A stretch of 33,887 nt of DNA from Microbacterium sp. (GTDB lineage Bacteria; Actinomycetota; Actinomycetes; Actinomycetales; Microbacteriaceae). A program made the translations under genes and the position numbers. The notes under the pieces were generated by a model, which was given only the letters and a program-made list of their open reading frames with translations, did not search any database and was not told the origin of the DNA. The stretch covers positions 1-33,887 of the forward strand of contig QFPM01000025.1 in the NCBI GenBank assembly GCA_003248655.1, read 5' to 3'. Positions 15,000 through 22,939 of the stretch are shown piece by piece. Every line of letters begins with the position of its first letter. Within the stretch, counting starts at the first letter, position 1.

Positions 15000-16699
15000 A
15001 TGCTCGTTGTTCCTTCTCTGTCGGTGACGGTGGCGTCCGCGAATGCGGTGCGGCGGGTCAGAAGTTCGTCATAGGCGGTCACGGTCGGCAGCGGTCGCCG
15101 GTCCGGGGGCAGCCCCGCGATCACCGCGGCCGGGTCTGCGAGGCGGCGCTGAGTGAGACTGACAACCCGTTGCTCGCGTTCCGGGCGGTGAGCAACGAGA
15201 TGACGGCCTGAACCAGGCCCACCCGCATGCCGGCGCGCCTCCACCGAGACGACGTCCGCAGAAACCGCGCCGACCGACAACGCCGCCCGGACCCCTGCGA
15301 TCACATCGATTCCGCGCATGCTGCGGTGCAGAAGCAACACCTCGATCAGCTCCCTCGTTCCCGCGGAGTCCCCGTTGACTCTCCTCGATTCCTGCCAGAA
15401 CGCCTCATGCGCGGCGGTGAACACCCCAGCCTCGCGGGCGGCGGCCAGGGCGGTGGAACCCGGCAGCGCGCCGGGCTTGTGGCGCAACACCTCGAGGTAA
15501 TGGTCCAGAACGATCGATTCCCCTCCGCGAGCAACGACCCGCTCATGACGAGCAGCCTCCGCATGCCCCTCGAAGACGACGATCTCCGACGCACGGAGGG
15601 AGACCCGAACTTGCCGGCCGATGAGACGAGCAGGAACGGAGTACTTCGCCATCCTGACCGTCACCAGCCCGGACCGGTCAACCCGCGGGTGCAGCACCAG
15701 GCCCGGATCGAACCTCTCCGCCGGCAACCCTCCCAACAATGGACGTTCAACGGCGAAGTCGTCGCCAACCTTCGAGCGCCGCAGGCCCACCCGCCGATCC
15801 TCATCGCGGATATCCCAACGACGGATCTGCGCATTCAACTCCGCGAGCGTGTCAACGACGGGCATCGGGGAGAGCCAGGTGCGGCGGAACCGGCCGACCT
15901 CGCCCTCGACACCGCCCTTTTCGTGCGCGCCGTCGATGCCCGGTTGGCAGTAGAACGCGTCGAACCCGTAATGCGAGCGGAACAACACCCACCGGTCGTT
16001 CTCAACCCGCCGCCGATCCGACCCGTAGATCACCGTCTTCACCGCCGCCGTCAGATTGTCATATTTGATGTGCAGAGTCGGGATCCCGCCGATCTCCTCG
16101 AACGCGTCGAGGTGCCCCTCCAAGAACGCTTCCTGCGACTGCGTCGAATACACCCTGTGGATCGCCTTCCCCGAATGGGAGAGACGGAACGTGAACATGT
16201 GGCACTTCGTTTTCACCCCGGCAAGGATCACCCAGACCTCACCAAAATCAACCTCGGCCTCCGCCCCAGGAGCGTGCAACTGCGGGATGAACACATCCGC
16301 AACCCGACCCGCCTCGACATCGATCTCTGCGCGCCGCTTCCGGACGTAGTCGCGGACGACCGCATAAGAGACATCCGCGTCGTGCTCGTCCAGCAGCCGG
16401 TGAAAGATCCGCGTCGCGGTCTGCCGCTGCTTCCGCGGAGCATCCAAATCCTGACGCAACATCGCATCGATCAGGACCCGCACCCCATCCAACTTCGGAG
16501 CAACGCGGACCGGTATCTTCCTCGGCGCCGGTTCCGCCGACCGCAGCGCCTGACGGACCGTGTCCCGGCCGATGCCATGCTTGCGCGCAAGCGCACGGAT
16601 CCCGATCCCCTCGACGCGCGAATCGCGTCGTATCTGAGCAAACAGCTCCACCCGGGTATCCCAACCGACCACCACGACCTCGTCTCCATGCCCGCCCAT
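14996..16699 (-). CDS. istA: IS21-family transposase IstA
   Basis: This 567-residue DDE transposase has an N-terminal helix-turn-helix (IGIRALARKHGIGRDTVRQAL), then the catalytic-core segments EAEVDFGEVWV, LHIKYDNLTAAV and AHEKGGVEGEVG that supply the D, D and E residues, and a C-terminal Mu-type domain. The frame is open to 16738, but the ATG at 16699 keeps the coding region clear of the terminal repeats. It appears complete, so the element may still be able to move. Confidence 0.95.
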   Translation of the reverse strand: MGGHGDEVVVVGWDTRVELFAQIRRDSRVEGIGIRALARKHGIGRDTVRQALRSAEPAPRKIPVRVAPKLDGVRVLIDAMLRQDLDAPRKQRQTATRIFHRLLDEHDADVSYAVVRDYVRKRRAEIDVEAGRVADVFIPQLHAPGAEAEVDFGEVWVILAGVKTKCHMFTFRLSHSGKAIHRVYSTQSQEAFLEGHLDAFEEIGGIPTLHIKYDNLTAAVKTVIYGSDRRRVENDRWVLFRSHYGFDAFYCQPGIDGAHEKGGVEGEVGRFRRTWLSPMPVVDTLAELNAQIRRWDIRDEDRRVGLRRSKVGDDFAVERPLLGGLPAERFDPGLVLHPRVDRSGLVTVRMAKYSVPARLIGRQVRVSLRASEIVVFEGHAEAARHERVVARGGESIVLDHYLEVLRHKPGALPGSTALAAAREAGVFTAAHEAFWQESRRVNGDSAGTRELIEVLLLHRSMRGIDVIAGVRAALSVGAVSADVVSVEARRHAGGPGSGRHLVAHRPEREQRVVSLTQRRLADPAAVIAGLPPDRRPLPTVTAYDELLTRRTAFADATVTDREGTTSI

Positions 16700-16725
16700 C
16701 GGACACGGAGACAACGCTCCACGGT

Positions 16726-16811
16726 GGTCCCGAATCAAGATGACAGACCCACCGGACCTCGCCCAGGTGGTCCTGAATCAGAACGACACGTGGTCCTCAC
16801 TCAGAGTGACA
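16726..16811. repeat. Right terminal repeats of the IS21-family element
   Basis: Three 20-base units at 16726-16745, 16769-16788 and 16792-16811, each beginning GGTCC and ending GACA, spaced 43 and 23 bases. They are inverted relative to the left-end units and are expected IstA binding sites. Confidence 0.8.
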
Positions 16812-16817
16812 GAGACA

Positions 16818-16826
16818 CCCACCTGG
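16818..16826. repeat. Right copy of the insertion direct repeat
   Basis: CCCACCTGG, identical to 12271-12279. The TraG-like reading frame resumes in phase immediately after it. Confidence 0.8.
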
Positions 16827-17026
16827 TTGCCGGGAGCGTGCCAGCCGGATGGTGCTCGGGGCGCACCCTTCCACCGCGCCCAGCGCTCGGTACCCGCGAC
16901 GATGTCCGCCAGCGCAGCCGAGATCGCTACGGCGCCCTGCCGCCGACCACCTCCGAAGTCGCAGCAACCCCGTCACCAGAGGACCAGGCGGGCCGCCCGA
17001 CGCACCAGAAGGCGAGGCGCGCATGA
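16827..17026 (+). pseudogene. TraG/VirD4-like ATPase, displaced 3' part
   Basis: The sequence continues the interrupted ATPase in the correct frame with VAGSVPAGWCSGRTLPPRP and ends at the TGA at 17024-17026 after a Pro-rich tail. It gives 66 residues after the junction. The long open frame that contains it on the plus strand is antisense to istA and only this last part is genuine. It has no start of its own. The next gene begins at 17023 in an ATGA overlap. Confidence 0.8.
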
Positions 17027-17208
17027 TCGCTCGGCACGCCCTCAACCACTGGATCGCCCTGTCCGCTCGACGCTCCGTCCGCTGTTCACTTCACGACGAA
17101 CACCCGCCGCCACGTTCGGCCCCGTTCCGGCGAACATCGGCCGGTGCGGGCGCGGACTGCCTCCGCGTTGCAGGACACTTCACCCCAGTCCGGAGGGCAG
17201 CCTCGTGA
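17023..17208 (+). CDS. Small hypothetical protein, 61 residues
   Basis: It starts in an ATGA overlap with the TraG-like tail and ends sharing one base with the replication-relaxation gene, so it fits tightly into the operon. The sequence is Arg/Cys/His-rich (MIARHALNHWIALSARRSVR) with no recognised motif. Support comes from spacing alone, and it may be only a linker. Confidence 0.35.
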   Translation: MIARHALNHWIALSARRSVRCSLHDEHPPPRSAPFRRTSAGAGADCLRVAGHFTPVRRAAS

Positions 17209-18050
17209 TGGCCGCTGTTCGTCATCTCGACCTCGAGGAGCACCTCACTGAGCGCGACGTTCGCATCCTCGAGGATCTGGAACGCTTTCGACTTCTCACC
17301 ACTCGACAGCTACAGCGACTGCACTTCCCGGCGGCACCCCTGGGTCCACATGTCACCGCGAGCGGTGCGACGCGAGGGACGACCCGCGTGCTGAACCGAC
17401 TCGAAGCCCGCGGTGCAATCACGCGGCTGGCCCGGCGTATCGGCGGCATCAAGCACGGCTCAGCCGTCACGATCTGGCAGCTCGGGCCAGCGGGCGACCG
17501 CTACCTTCGTGCCCGACGCGGCGAACCGCGGAGGCGGCGCTACGACGAGCCAGGTCTCACATTCGTCGCTCACACCCTCGCCGTCGCCGACATCGCGGTC
17601 AGTCTGCTTGAGCAGGCACACGCCCAAGGCTTCGAACTCCTCGAACTCGAACTCGAGCCGGCCAGCTGGCGCAGCTTCAACAGCAGCGGCGCCTCCGTGA
17701 TCACGCTCAAGCCCGACCTCCTGGTCGTCACTGCCGACGCCAGCACCGAGACGCACTCGTTCATCGAGGTCGACCGCGCCACCGAGCATCTGCCCGCCGT
17801 ACTTCGAAAGTGCCAGACCTACCAGCGCCACCAACGCACGGGCATCGAACAACAGGCGCGGGAGCTGTACCCGGCCGTCGTCTGGATCGTCCCCACCATC
17901 GACCGCGCCCAGAAGATCCGCGAGGCCATCGCAGCTGATCGCGGACTCGAGCCGGGCATGTTCACCATCATCACCGGCGAGCAGACACTCGCCACGCTGG
18001 CCCCGTACGGGCCGTCATCATCATTCACCCCGAAAGGAGGAATCACATGA
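17208..18050 (+). CDS. Replication-relaxation family protein
   Basis: This 280-residue protein has an N-terminal winged-helix region (ERDVRILEDLERFRLLTTRQLQRLHF), then RRIGGIKHGSAVTIWQLGPAGDRYL, and a C-terminal nuclease-like half with SFIEVDRATEH and KCQTYQRH. This matches the replication-relaxation family found on actinobacterial plasmids and integrative elements next to TraG-like genes. The family is thought to act in plasmid replication or mobilisation, possibly nicking or binding the origin. The ATG at 17208 follows GGAGGG and overlaps the preceding stop. The stop overlaps the next gene, so the operon continues. Confidence 0.85.
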   Translation: MAAVRHLDLEEHLTERDVRILEDLERFRLLTTRQLQRLHFPAAPLGPHVTASGATRGTTRVLNRLEARGAITRLARRIGGIKHGSAVTIWQLGPAGDRYLRARRGEPRRRRYDEPGLTFVAHTLAVADIAVSLLEQAHAQGFELLELELEPASWRSFNSSGASVITLKPDLLVVTADASTETHSFIEVDRATEHLPAVLRKCQTYQRHQRTGIEQQARELYPAVVWIVPTIDRAQKIREAIAADRGLEPGMFTIITGEQTLATLAPYGPSSSFTPKGGIT

Positions 18051-18400
18051 ACTCATCAACCATCCCCGTCGCGCCGACTGGCGCCGAAAACAACGACCTG
18101 CGCACCAAGCCCAAGTTCCCGAGATGGATGCGCACCATCGACCAGACCGAGCACGCACACTTCATCATCGATGCCTGGCTCACGCTCGACCCGAACAGTC
18201 GCGATGCCTTCCTGGCGCAGCTCATCGCGGCCACCATTCACGATGGCCCCGGCAGCGCACTCGAGCGCTTCGCCGGAACCGGCATCCTCGACGCCGAAGC
18301 GGCGCTCGCTGAACTCAACGACGTCACCGTCCCGATCGAGCGAGAGCCCTGGCTCGACGCGCTCGGGCGCTACATCATCACCGCGGGGAAGCGCTCATGA
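18047..18400 (+). CDS. Hypothetical protein, 117 residues
   Basis: A strong AAAGGAGG lies 7 bases before the ATG, which overlaps the previous stop (ATGA). The protein is helical and acidic, with the segment FPRWMRTIDQTEHAHFIIDAWLTLDPNSRDAFLAQL. The ATGA overlap at its end couples it to the ArdA-like gene. No family is recognised. Confidence 0.65.
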   Translation: MNSSTIPVAPTGAENNDLRTKPKFPRWMRTIDQTEHAHFIIDAWLTLDPNSRDAFLAQLIAATIHDGPGSALERFAGTGILDAEAALAELNDVTVPIEREPWLDALGRYIITAGKRS

Positions 18401-19221
18401 GCGAGCACGAGCCCACTGTCACACCCGAAATGCGTCTCGCACCTGAACGCATGTCACCCAACTGGCGTCGACTCGAAGTCGCCTCCCACCGCTTCGAACA
18501 TCCCATCGCGAACGGCATCGCAGCTGCGCTCGCGGAACACCGGGAAGTCGACCACGACACCGCCCGCTGCATCGCCCACGCGCTCGGGCGCGCGCTCGGA
18601 CGAGAGTCCGCCCTCGCCGAGTTCGGGAGGACGGGCGAGAGCACCTACCTCGATCTTCGCGAGGAATACCTACGCCTCTACACCGACGAGGACGCCACCG
18701 CCGAGGTCAAAGAACTCATCGACTGGTTCGGTACCTACCTCATCGACAAGATGGGAACCGGCTCCGGGCGGACGTATCAGAACGAGCATCTGCCACCCAA
18801 GCTCGACCGTCTCCTGGTGCGTACCACTCTCACCACCAGCGGTAGGCCCGTCACGGTGCATGTCCCCGCCAGCCTCGACGCCGCCGGGATGGAGCAACTG
18901 ATCGTCCGTCTCGAAGAGTGCGACGAGTTCTTCGGTCCCGCATTCAGAGCGTTCCTGGCGCTGCCGGATGTGAACGCCGCCGCGGCGGATCTGCTCGACA
19001 GCTTCCAGGAGAACTACGTCGGCAGTTTCAACTCCATCGATGACGCGGTCTACGCGCTCAGTCCACTCGAGGACTGGGAGATCGAGCTCGGCAACTGGGC
19101 TGATGATCACAGCCTGCCCGCTGACGCCGTCCACCTGAACATCGACTACGTCATCGAACGCACCCGCGACGTCTATGACTTCGTCGAGGAGGGGGGCATG
19201 CTCTATGCCTTCAACAAGTAG
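18397..19221 (+). CDS. ArdA-like antirestriction protein (tentative)
   Basis: This 274-residue, strongly acidic protein has a C-terminal region (about residues 180-274) reading SFQENYVGSFNSIDDAVYAL, DWEIELGNWADDH, LNIDYVIERTRDVYDFVEEGGMLYAFNK. The order of a YxGxFxS segment, an acidic helix, a YxxxRDxY segment and a final VxF/YAF resembles the third domain of ArdA, a DNA mimic that blocks type I restriction enzymes. The N-terminal half does not show clear ArdA domain 1 features. The overlap at the start suggests expression with the transfer operon, where antirestriction would protect incoming DNA. The name is an inference from pattern. Confidence 0.45.
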   Translation: MSEHEPTVTPEMRLAPERMSPNWRRLEVASHRFEHPIANGIAAALAEHREVDHDTARCIAHALGRALGRESALAEFGRTGESTYLDLREEYLRLYTDEDATAEVKELIDWFGTYLIDKMGTGSGRTYQNEHLPPKLDRLLVRTTLTTSGRPVTVHVPASLDAAGMEQLIVRLEECDEFFGPAFRAFLALPDVNAAAADLLDSFQENYVGSFNSIDDAVYALSPLEDWEIELGNWADDHSLPADAVHLNIDYVIERTRDVYDFVEEGGMLYAFNK

Positions 19222-19408
19222 CAGTGACCCACCCCGCAGACGAGGGCGCCCACGCGCAGACCGGCGCATCGACATCACACCCGTCTGGCGTGCGCGACCC
19301 GATCCGCGTCGGCTCGCTCGCGTACTCCTCGGCCTCGTCGTTCACCTAGAACAGCCAACGAAAGAGCCCCAGACACAAGAAGGGAAGGGCCATGGACGAG
19401 CGCCCTGA
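19205..19408 (+). CDS. Small basic protein, 67 residues
   Basis: The sequence has an AT-hook-like PRRRGRPRADRR motif near the N-terminus, then DITPVWRARPDPRRLARVLLGLVVHLEQ. The GRP core flanked by arginines suggests minor-groove DNA binding. It starts inside the end of the ArdA-like gene and ends just before the recombinase leader, so it belongs to the same operon. Confidence 0.6.
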   Translation: MPSTSSSDPPRRRGRPRADRRIDITPVWRARPDPRRLARVLLGLVVHLEQPTKEPQTQEGKGHGRAP

Positions 19409-19541
19409 GCGAGGTGAAAACTACATCGCCGACGCGACCCCGGTCGACGGCGGTGTAGGTGCCGGGAAAGCCGCCAAAGGACTGGATTTCCCGGCCGAGA
19501 AGAGCGTAAATCCGGAGGACCTAACCGAAGGAGGGCCTCAT

Positions 19542-21350
19542 ATGTACCAAGAAGGCGAGGAAGCGGCAGCCACCCTGGCGCAGCCGAATCTCACATCAGT
19601 CGCAGGGCTGGAACACCTATTCAAGGGCGACGACGCGATGCACGTCCCGCTCCGCACGGGCGTGGCAATCAGCTATCTGCGCGTCTCCACGACGCGCCAG
19701 CTCAACACCGCAGCCGACCTCGACGAGGACGGCAACAGCATCGCCACTCAGCGCGAGTGGGTGATCCGCAAGGCGAAGGAGCTCGGCGTGCCGATTCTCC
19801 GCGAGTTCGTCGAACCGGGACAGTCCGCGCAGACCATCGACAAGCGGCCGGAGTTCAAGAAGCTCCTCCGCTTCGTCGATGCCAACCCCGACATCCGCTA
19901 CGTCGTGATCTACATGCGCTCGCGCGTCTTCCGCAACCACCTCGACGCCGCCATCACCAAGCGCCAACTGCGCGACAAGGGCGTCGAGCTCATCTCGGCC
20001 AAGGAGAACTTCGGCGACGGGTACATGGGCGACGCAATGGAAGCCATCACCGACGTCGTCAACGAACTCCAGGTCCGCATGAGCGGCGAGGACATCCGCA
20101 TCAAGATGGCCCACAAGGTCGAACGAGGCGGCAGCGTCGGGCGAGCCAAGCTCGGCTACCTCAACGTGCGCAAGGACTTCGACGGACGCCTCGTCAACAC
20201 GATCGACGTCGACCCCGTCCGCGCACCACTCATCGTCTGGGCCTTTGAGCAGTACGCCACCAATCAGTTCTCGATTACGCAGCTTCAGATGATGCTCGAA
20301 GACCAGGGCCTGACCACGCGGCAGTCGAGCAAGCGGGCTGCCAAGCCGCTGTCGAGCAGCCAGCTCGCCATGATCCTGCGCGACCCCTACTACACCGGAG
20401 TCATCCGCTACAAGGGGAAGCTCCACCCCGGCAGGCACACGCCCCTCATCTCGAAGGAGCTGTTCCTCGCGGTGCAGAAGATCCTCGACGGACGCAACCG
20501 TAAGGGAGACCGCGACCGGATCCACTTCCACTTCCTGCGCGGCCTGCTGTACTGCGCCGAATGCAAGTCGGAGGGGCGCACGAGTCGACTCGTCTACAGC
20601 CAGAACAAGGGGCACGGCGGCACGTACGAGTACTACGTCTGCACCGCGAAGCAGCGCGGCCACTGCTCGATGCCGTCGGCGCGACTCGACGAACTCGAAG
20701 ACGAGGTGGCGCGACGGGTCGCGGCTGAGCGCTTCGACGCAGAGGACATCGCGTCCGTTCGCGAGGAAGTTCGGCGCGCGCTCGTCGAACTCCAAGCCGC
20801 GGATCAGGAAGAAAAGGACGCCCTGCGAACGCAGCTGAAGAAGCTCGAAGCTCAAGAGGAGCGGCTCATCGAACTCGCCGCCGACGGAACGATCGCCGTC
20901 GAGAAACTGCGTCAGCGGCTCGAGTACGTGACACTCCAGAAGGGTGCCATCACCGAGAAGCTCACACGGACGGTCGAACGCATCCGGCACGGCGTCGACA
21001 AGGCCTTCGCCTTCGTCGATCTGCTCGAAGATCCCGCCGCGCTCTACAGGCAGTTGCCCGACAACGTTCGCCGCGAACTGCTCACCGCATTCTTCACCCG
21101 ACTCGACGTCCAGGTCACCGATCGCGAAGTGAGCATCGGCGTCGAACGCACCGAACTCAACGCCGGCCTGCACGACTGGCGCGCTCAGCACCGCCTCAGC
21201 GCCGCAGCCCCCACACCGACCAAAGAAAAGAGAGCCTCCCGCATTCCTGCGGAAGACTCTCTTTCGGACCTATACCCGCTTACTCAGTCCAAAGGTTTGA
21301 ATAAGCCTGTATTGGTCGGGATGACAGGATTTGAACCTGCGACCCCTTGA
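19542..21350 (+). CDS. Large serine recombinase
   Basis: This 602-residue serine recombinase is the likely integrase of island 1. The catalytic region reads ISYLRVSTTRQ with serine 49, followed by the resolvase core, a recombinase domain (LGYLNVRKDFDG to DPYYTGVIRYKG), a zinc ribbon (CAECKSEGRT and CTAKQRGHC), and a long coiled coil typical of the large subfamily. The ATG at 19542 has GAAGGAGG 7 bases upstream; an in-frame ATG at 19392 would add 50 residues. The last 35 codons run through a transcription terminator and into the tRNA-Pro 3' end (GMTGFEPATP is antisense tRNA). The authentic tail has probably been extended. Confidence 0.9.
   Translation: MYQEGEEAAATLAQPNLTSVAGLEHLFKGDDAMHVPLRTGVAISYLRVSTTRQLNTAADLDEDGNSIATQREWVIRKAKELGVPILREFVEPGQSAQTIDKRPEFKKLLRFVDANPDIRYVVIYMRSRVFRNHLDAAITKRQLRDKGVELISAKENFGDGYMGDAMEAITDVVNELQVRMSGEDIRIKMAHKVERGGSVGRAKLGYLNVRKDFDGRLVNTIDVDPVRAPLIVWAFEQYATNQFSITQLQMMLEDQGLTTRQSSKRAAKPLSSSQLAMILRDPYYTGVIRYKGKLHPGRHTPLISKELFLAVQKILDGRNRKGDRDRIHFHFLRGLLYCAECKSEGRTSRLVYSQNKGHGGTYEYYVCTAKQRGHCSMPSARLDELEDEVARRVAAERFDAEDIASVREEVRRALVELQAADQEEKDALRTQLKKLEAQEERLIELAADGTIAVEKLRQRLEYVTLQKGAITEKLTRTVERIRHGVDKAFAFVDLLEDPAALYRQLPDNVRRELLTAFFTRLDVQVTDREVSIGVERTELNAGLHDWRAQHRLSAAAPTPTKEKRASRIPAEDSLSDLYPLTQSKGLNKPVLVGMTGFEPATP
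21227..21264 (+). terminator. Rho-independent terminator inside the recombinase 3' end
   Basis: AAAGAGAG (21227-21234) pairs with CTCTCTTT (21257-21264), with an inner CCGC/GCGG pairing around ATTCCT. It ends in a T-run and probably stops the island 1 operon before tRNA-Pro. Confidence 0.75.
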
Positions 21351-21357
21351 CCCCCAG
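21314..21357. repeat. attL: 3' half of tRNA-Pro
   Basis: These 44 bases are identical to 29061-29104. The tRNA sequence stops at the anticodon loop (CCCCCAG) and then diverges, so this is a displaced 3' half, not a functional tRNA gene. Confidence 0.9.
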
Positions 21358-21461
21358 GCATCGGAACGGGGTGCGCGACTGTCCGCTGACGTCCATCTCG
21401 CCGCGTGATTCCGCGAGTCGGACGACCACGGACGATAGCGGACACGAATTTTCGGCGCCTA

Positions 21462-21483
21462 GTTGTGGTCGGAATTGTGGTCA
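21462..21483. repeat. Left arm-type sites of the integrase
   Basis: Two direct TTGTGGT repeats spaced 12 bases apart (21463 and 21475), the second followed by CA. The same pair with the same spacing and orientation occurs inside attR at 28971-28992. Confidence 0.6.
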
Positions 21484-21549
21484 GCTTTCTCTCTCGCGAC
21501 GTGAAGGGCGACTGGATAACGAGCGAGAGCGCAGAGCTATCCGACGCTC

Positions 21550-21738
21550 GTCTCACTGTCTCAAAACGCTATTGAGACAGTCTCAGCGTCTCAATGAGTC
21601 GTCGTTTATTGAGACTGTCGAGATCCGCGTAATTCCGCGGCTTTCCGGCACACCGTCTCAACTGTCTCAACCGTCTCACTGTCTCACTCAGTCTCTCCCC
21701 CTATATAAGGGGGAGATGAGACGCTGCGGTGCTGAGAC
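21550..21738. repeat. GTCTCA/TGAGAC iteron-like cluster
   Basis: Twelve exact copies of one hexamer lie within 189 bases. Eight read GTCTCA (starting 21550, 21558, 21580, 21588, 21655, 21664, 21673, 21681) and four read TGAGAC (21573, 21610, 21717, 21733). Neighbouring copies are spaced 8-9 bases apart. An AT-rich palindrome, CTCCCCCTATATAAGGGGGAG (with two central mismatches in symmetry), sits at about 21694-21714 among them. About 0.1 copy would be expected by chance. The pattern is that of replication iterons. Confidence 0.7.
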
Positions 21739-21766
21739 GCGAAGCTGAAAGCGTGAAGGAGAAGGC

Positions 21767-22939
21767 TCAGAGCCCGAGCGCCGCCCCGAGCACATCGACG
21801 GCGTCGCGGCGTCGCGCGTCGTCCACGTGCCCGTAGATATCGCCCGTGATCTCGACGGACGAATGCCCGAGCACGCGAGAGACGACGTGAATCGGCACGC
21901 CTGCGTCGAGCATGGCCGTCGCTGCCGAGTGCCGCAGAGTGTGAAGCCCGACGCCGCCCGCATCGACGCCTGAGCGCTTCACGGCGGCGACGAAGGCGCG
22001 AAGAAGGTTCCGCGGGTCGATGGGCGATCCGAGCTCGGTCGTGAAGACGAGAGCGGCGTCTCGATCGTCGCCTGCCCATAGCGACCCCGCCCGAAGCCGC
22101 TCTGCCGCTTGCGCGACGCGGTGCGATCGCAGGAGCCTGACGACGCCAGGCACGAGCGGCACGTCGCGACGACTTCGCGACGTCTTCGGGGGCGTGATGA
22201 CGAGATCCTTCCCGACGCGGCTCAGCGTCCAGCGCACGCGCACGACGCCCGCGTCGAGATCGACATCTTCCCAGCGAAGCGCGAGAGCTTCCCCGCGGCG
22301 TAACCCCGTCCCCGCGATCAGCGACAGGGCGGCGGCGTAGCGCGTGCCCGCGGCGGCGTCCAGCACGGCGCGCACGTCGGCGGGCGAGAGATGCCGCGCT
22401 TCGTCGCGCCCGTCGGCTCGGCTCGTCACGGCGGGGCGCTTGACCTTCGCGGCGACGTTGTCGGCTACGAGCTTGTCGCGCACGGCGCCGTCGAGCACGG
22501 CGCGAAGGACGGTGTACGTCGTGCGGATCGTCGAATCGCTCGATCCCCCGTCGCGCATCCGCTGCACGAGCGCTTCGACGTGCGACGGACGGATCGCGGC
22601 GAGCGGCATCGTCCCCAGCGGGGCAGGCGACAGATGCACGCGGGCGAGCGTGCGATAGAGCGTCTTCGTCGCGGCCTTCCTGCTCGACGCTTCGAGCGAC
22701 GTCTTCGACCATTCGCCGATCCACGTCGCGAGCGGCGTGCGCGCATCGACGACGGGCGCGTCGGCATCGACTCGCTTCCGGGCGTCGCGCATCTTCTCGC
22801 GCGCTTCCTTCTGCGTGCGCCCGTAGAACGATCGAGAGCGGCGCTTCCCCGTCTCGGCATCCGTCCACGTCATCCGCGCTTCCCAGCGACCGTCAGGCCG
22901 CTGACGAAGCATCCCGTCGCCGTTAGCGCGCTTGCTCAT
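21767..22939 (-). CDS. int: Tyrosine recombinase (integrase)
   Basis: This 390-residue integrase catalyses site-specific recombination between the tRNA-Pro copies. It has an N-terminal arm-binding-like segment (DGRWEARMTWTDAETGKRRSRSF), a SAM-like core-binding domain, and the catalytic residues R214 (TGLRRGEAL), H333 and R336 (HTLRH), H359 (LGHSS) and nucleophile Y369 (DIYGHV). The ATG at 22939 has GGGGAG upstream; the frame extends to 22999 within the upstream gene. It overlaps the end of that gene by 17 bases, so both are one leftward operon. Its 3' end faces the iteron cluster and attL. Confidence 0.95.
   Translation of the reverse strand: MSKRANGDGMLRQRPDGRWEARMTWTDAETGKRRSRSFYGRTQKEAREKMRDARKRVDADAPVVDARTPLATWIGEWSKTSLEASSRKAATKTLYRTLARVHLSPAPLGTMPLAAIRPSHVEALVQRMRDGGSSDSTIRTTYTVLRAVLDGAVRDKLVADNVAAKVKRPAVTSRADGRDEARHLSPADVRAVLDAAAGTRYAAALSLIAGTGLRRGEALALRWEDVDLDAGVVRVRWTLSRVGKDLVITPPKTSRSRRDVPLVPGVVRLLRSHRVAQAAERLRAGSLWAGDDRDAALVFTTELGSPIDPRNLLRAFVAAVKRSGVDAGGVGLHTLRHSAATAMLDAGVPIHVVSRVLGHSSVEITGDIYGHVDDARRRDAVDVLGAALGL

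Larger units (their letters stand above)
12280..16817 (-). mobile_element. IS21-family element carrying ChrB-domain and MFS passenger genes
   Basis: This 4.5-kb insertion contains istA and istB at the right and two passenger genes at the left, all inside terminal repeats. The right end has three 20-base units of the type GGTCC-TGAATCA-ACGACA (16726-16745, 16769-16788, 16792-16811). The left end has two in inverted orientation (12283-12302, 12306-12325). Multiple terminal repeats are typical of the IS21 family. The left-end unit TGTCAACTTGATTCGGGACC matches the inner right-end unit closely. Nine-base direct repeats flank the whole. Exact tips are uncertain by a few bases because the left has CTA and the right TGTCTC outside the first unit. 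Confidence 0.85.

Noticed and set aside
15227..16826. A long plus-strand open frame
   Set aside because: It is antisense to istA. Only its last part, after 16826, is genuine, as the displaced end of the TraG-like gene.
19617..21191. A 524-codon open frame on the minus strand
   Set aside because: It is the antisense shadow of the serine recombinase.
21314..21357. A second tRNA-Pro gene
   Set aside because: Only the 3' half is present; sequence after the anticodon loop does not restore the D-arm or acceptor strand.
21550..21738. CRISPR-like array
   Set aside because: The repeats are 6-9 bases with 2-3 base gaps and mixed orientation, with no spacers of CRISPR length and no cas genes.
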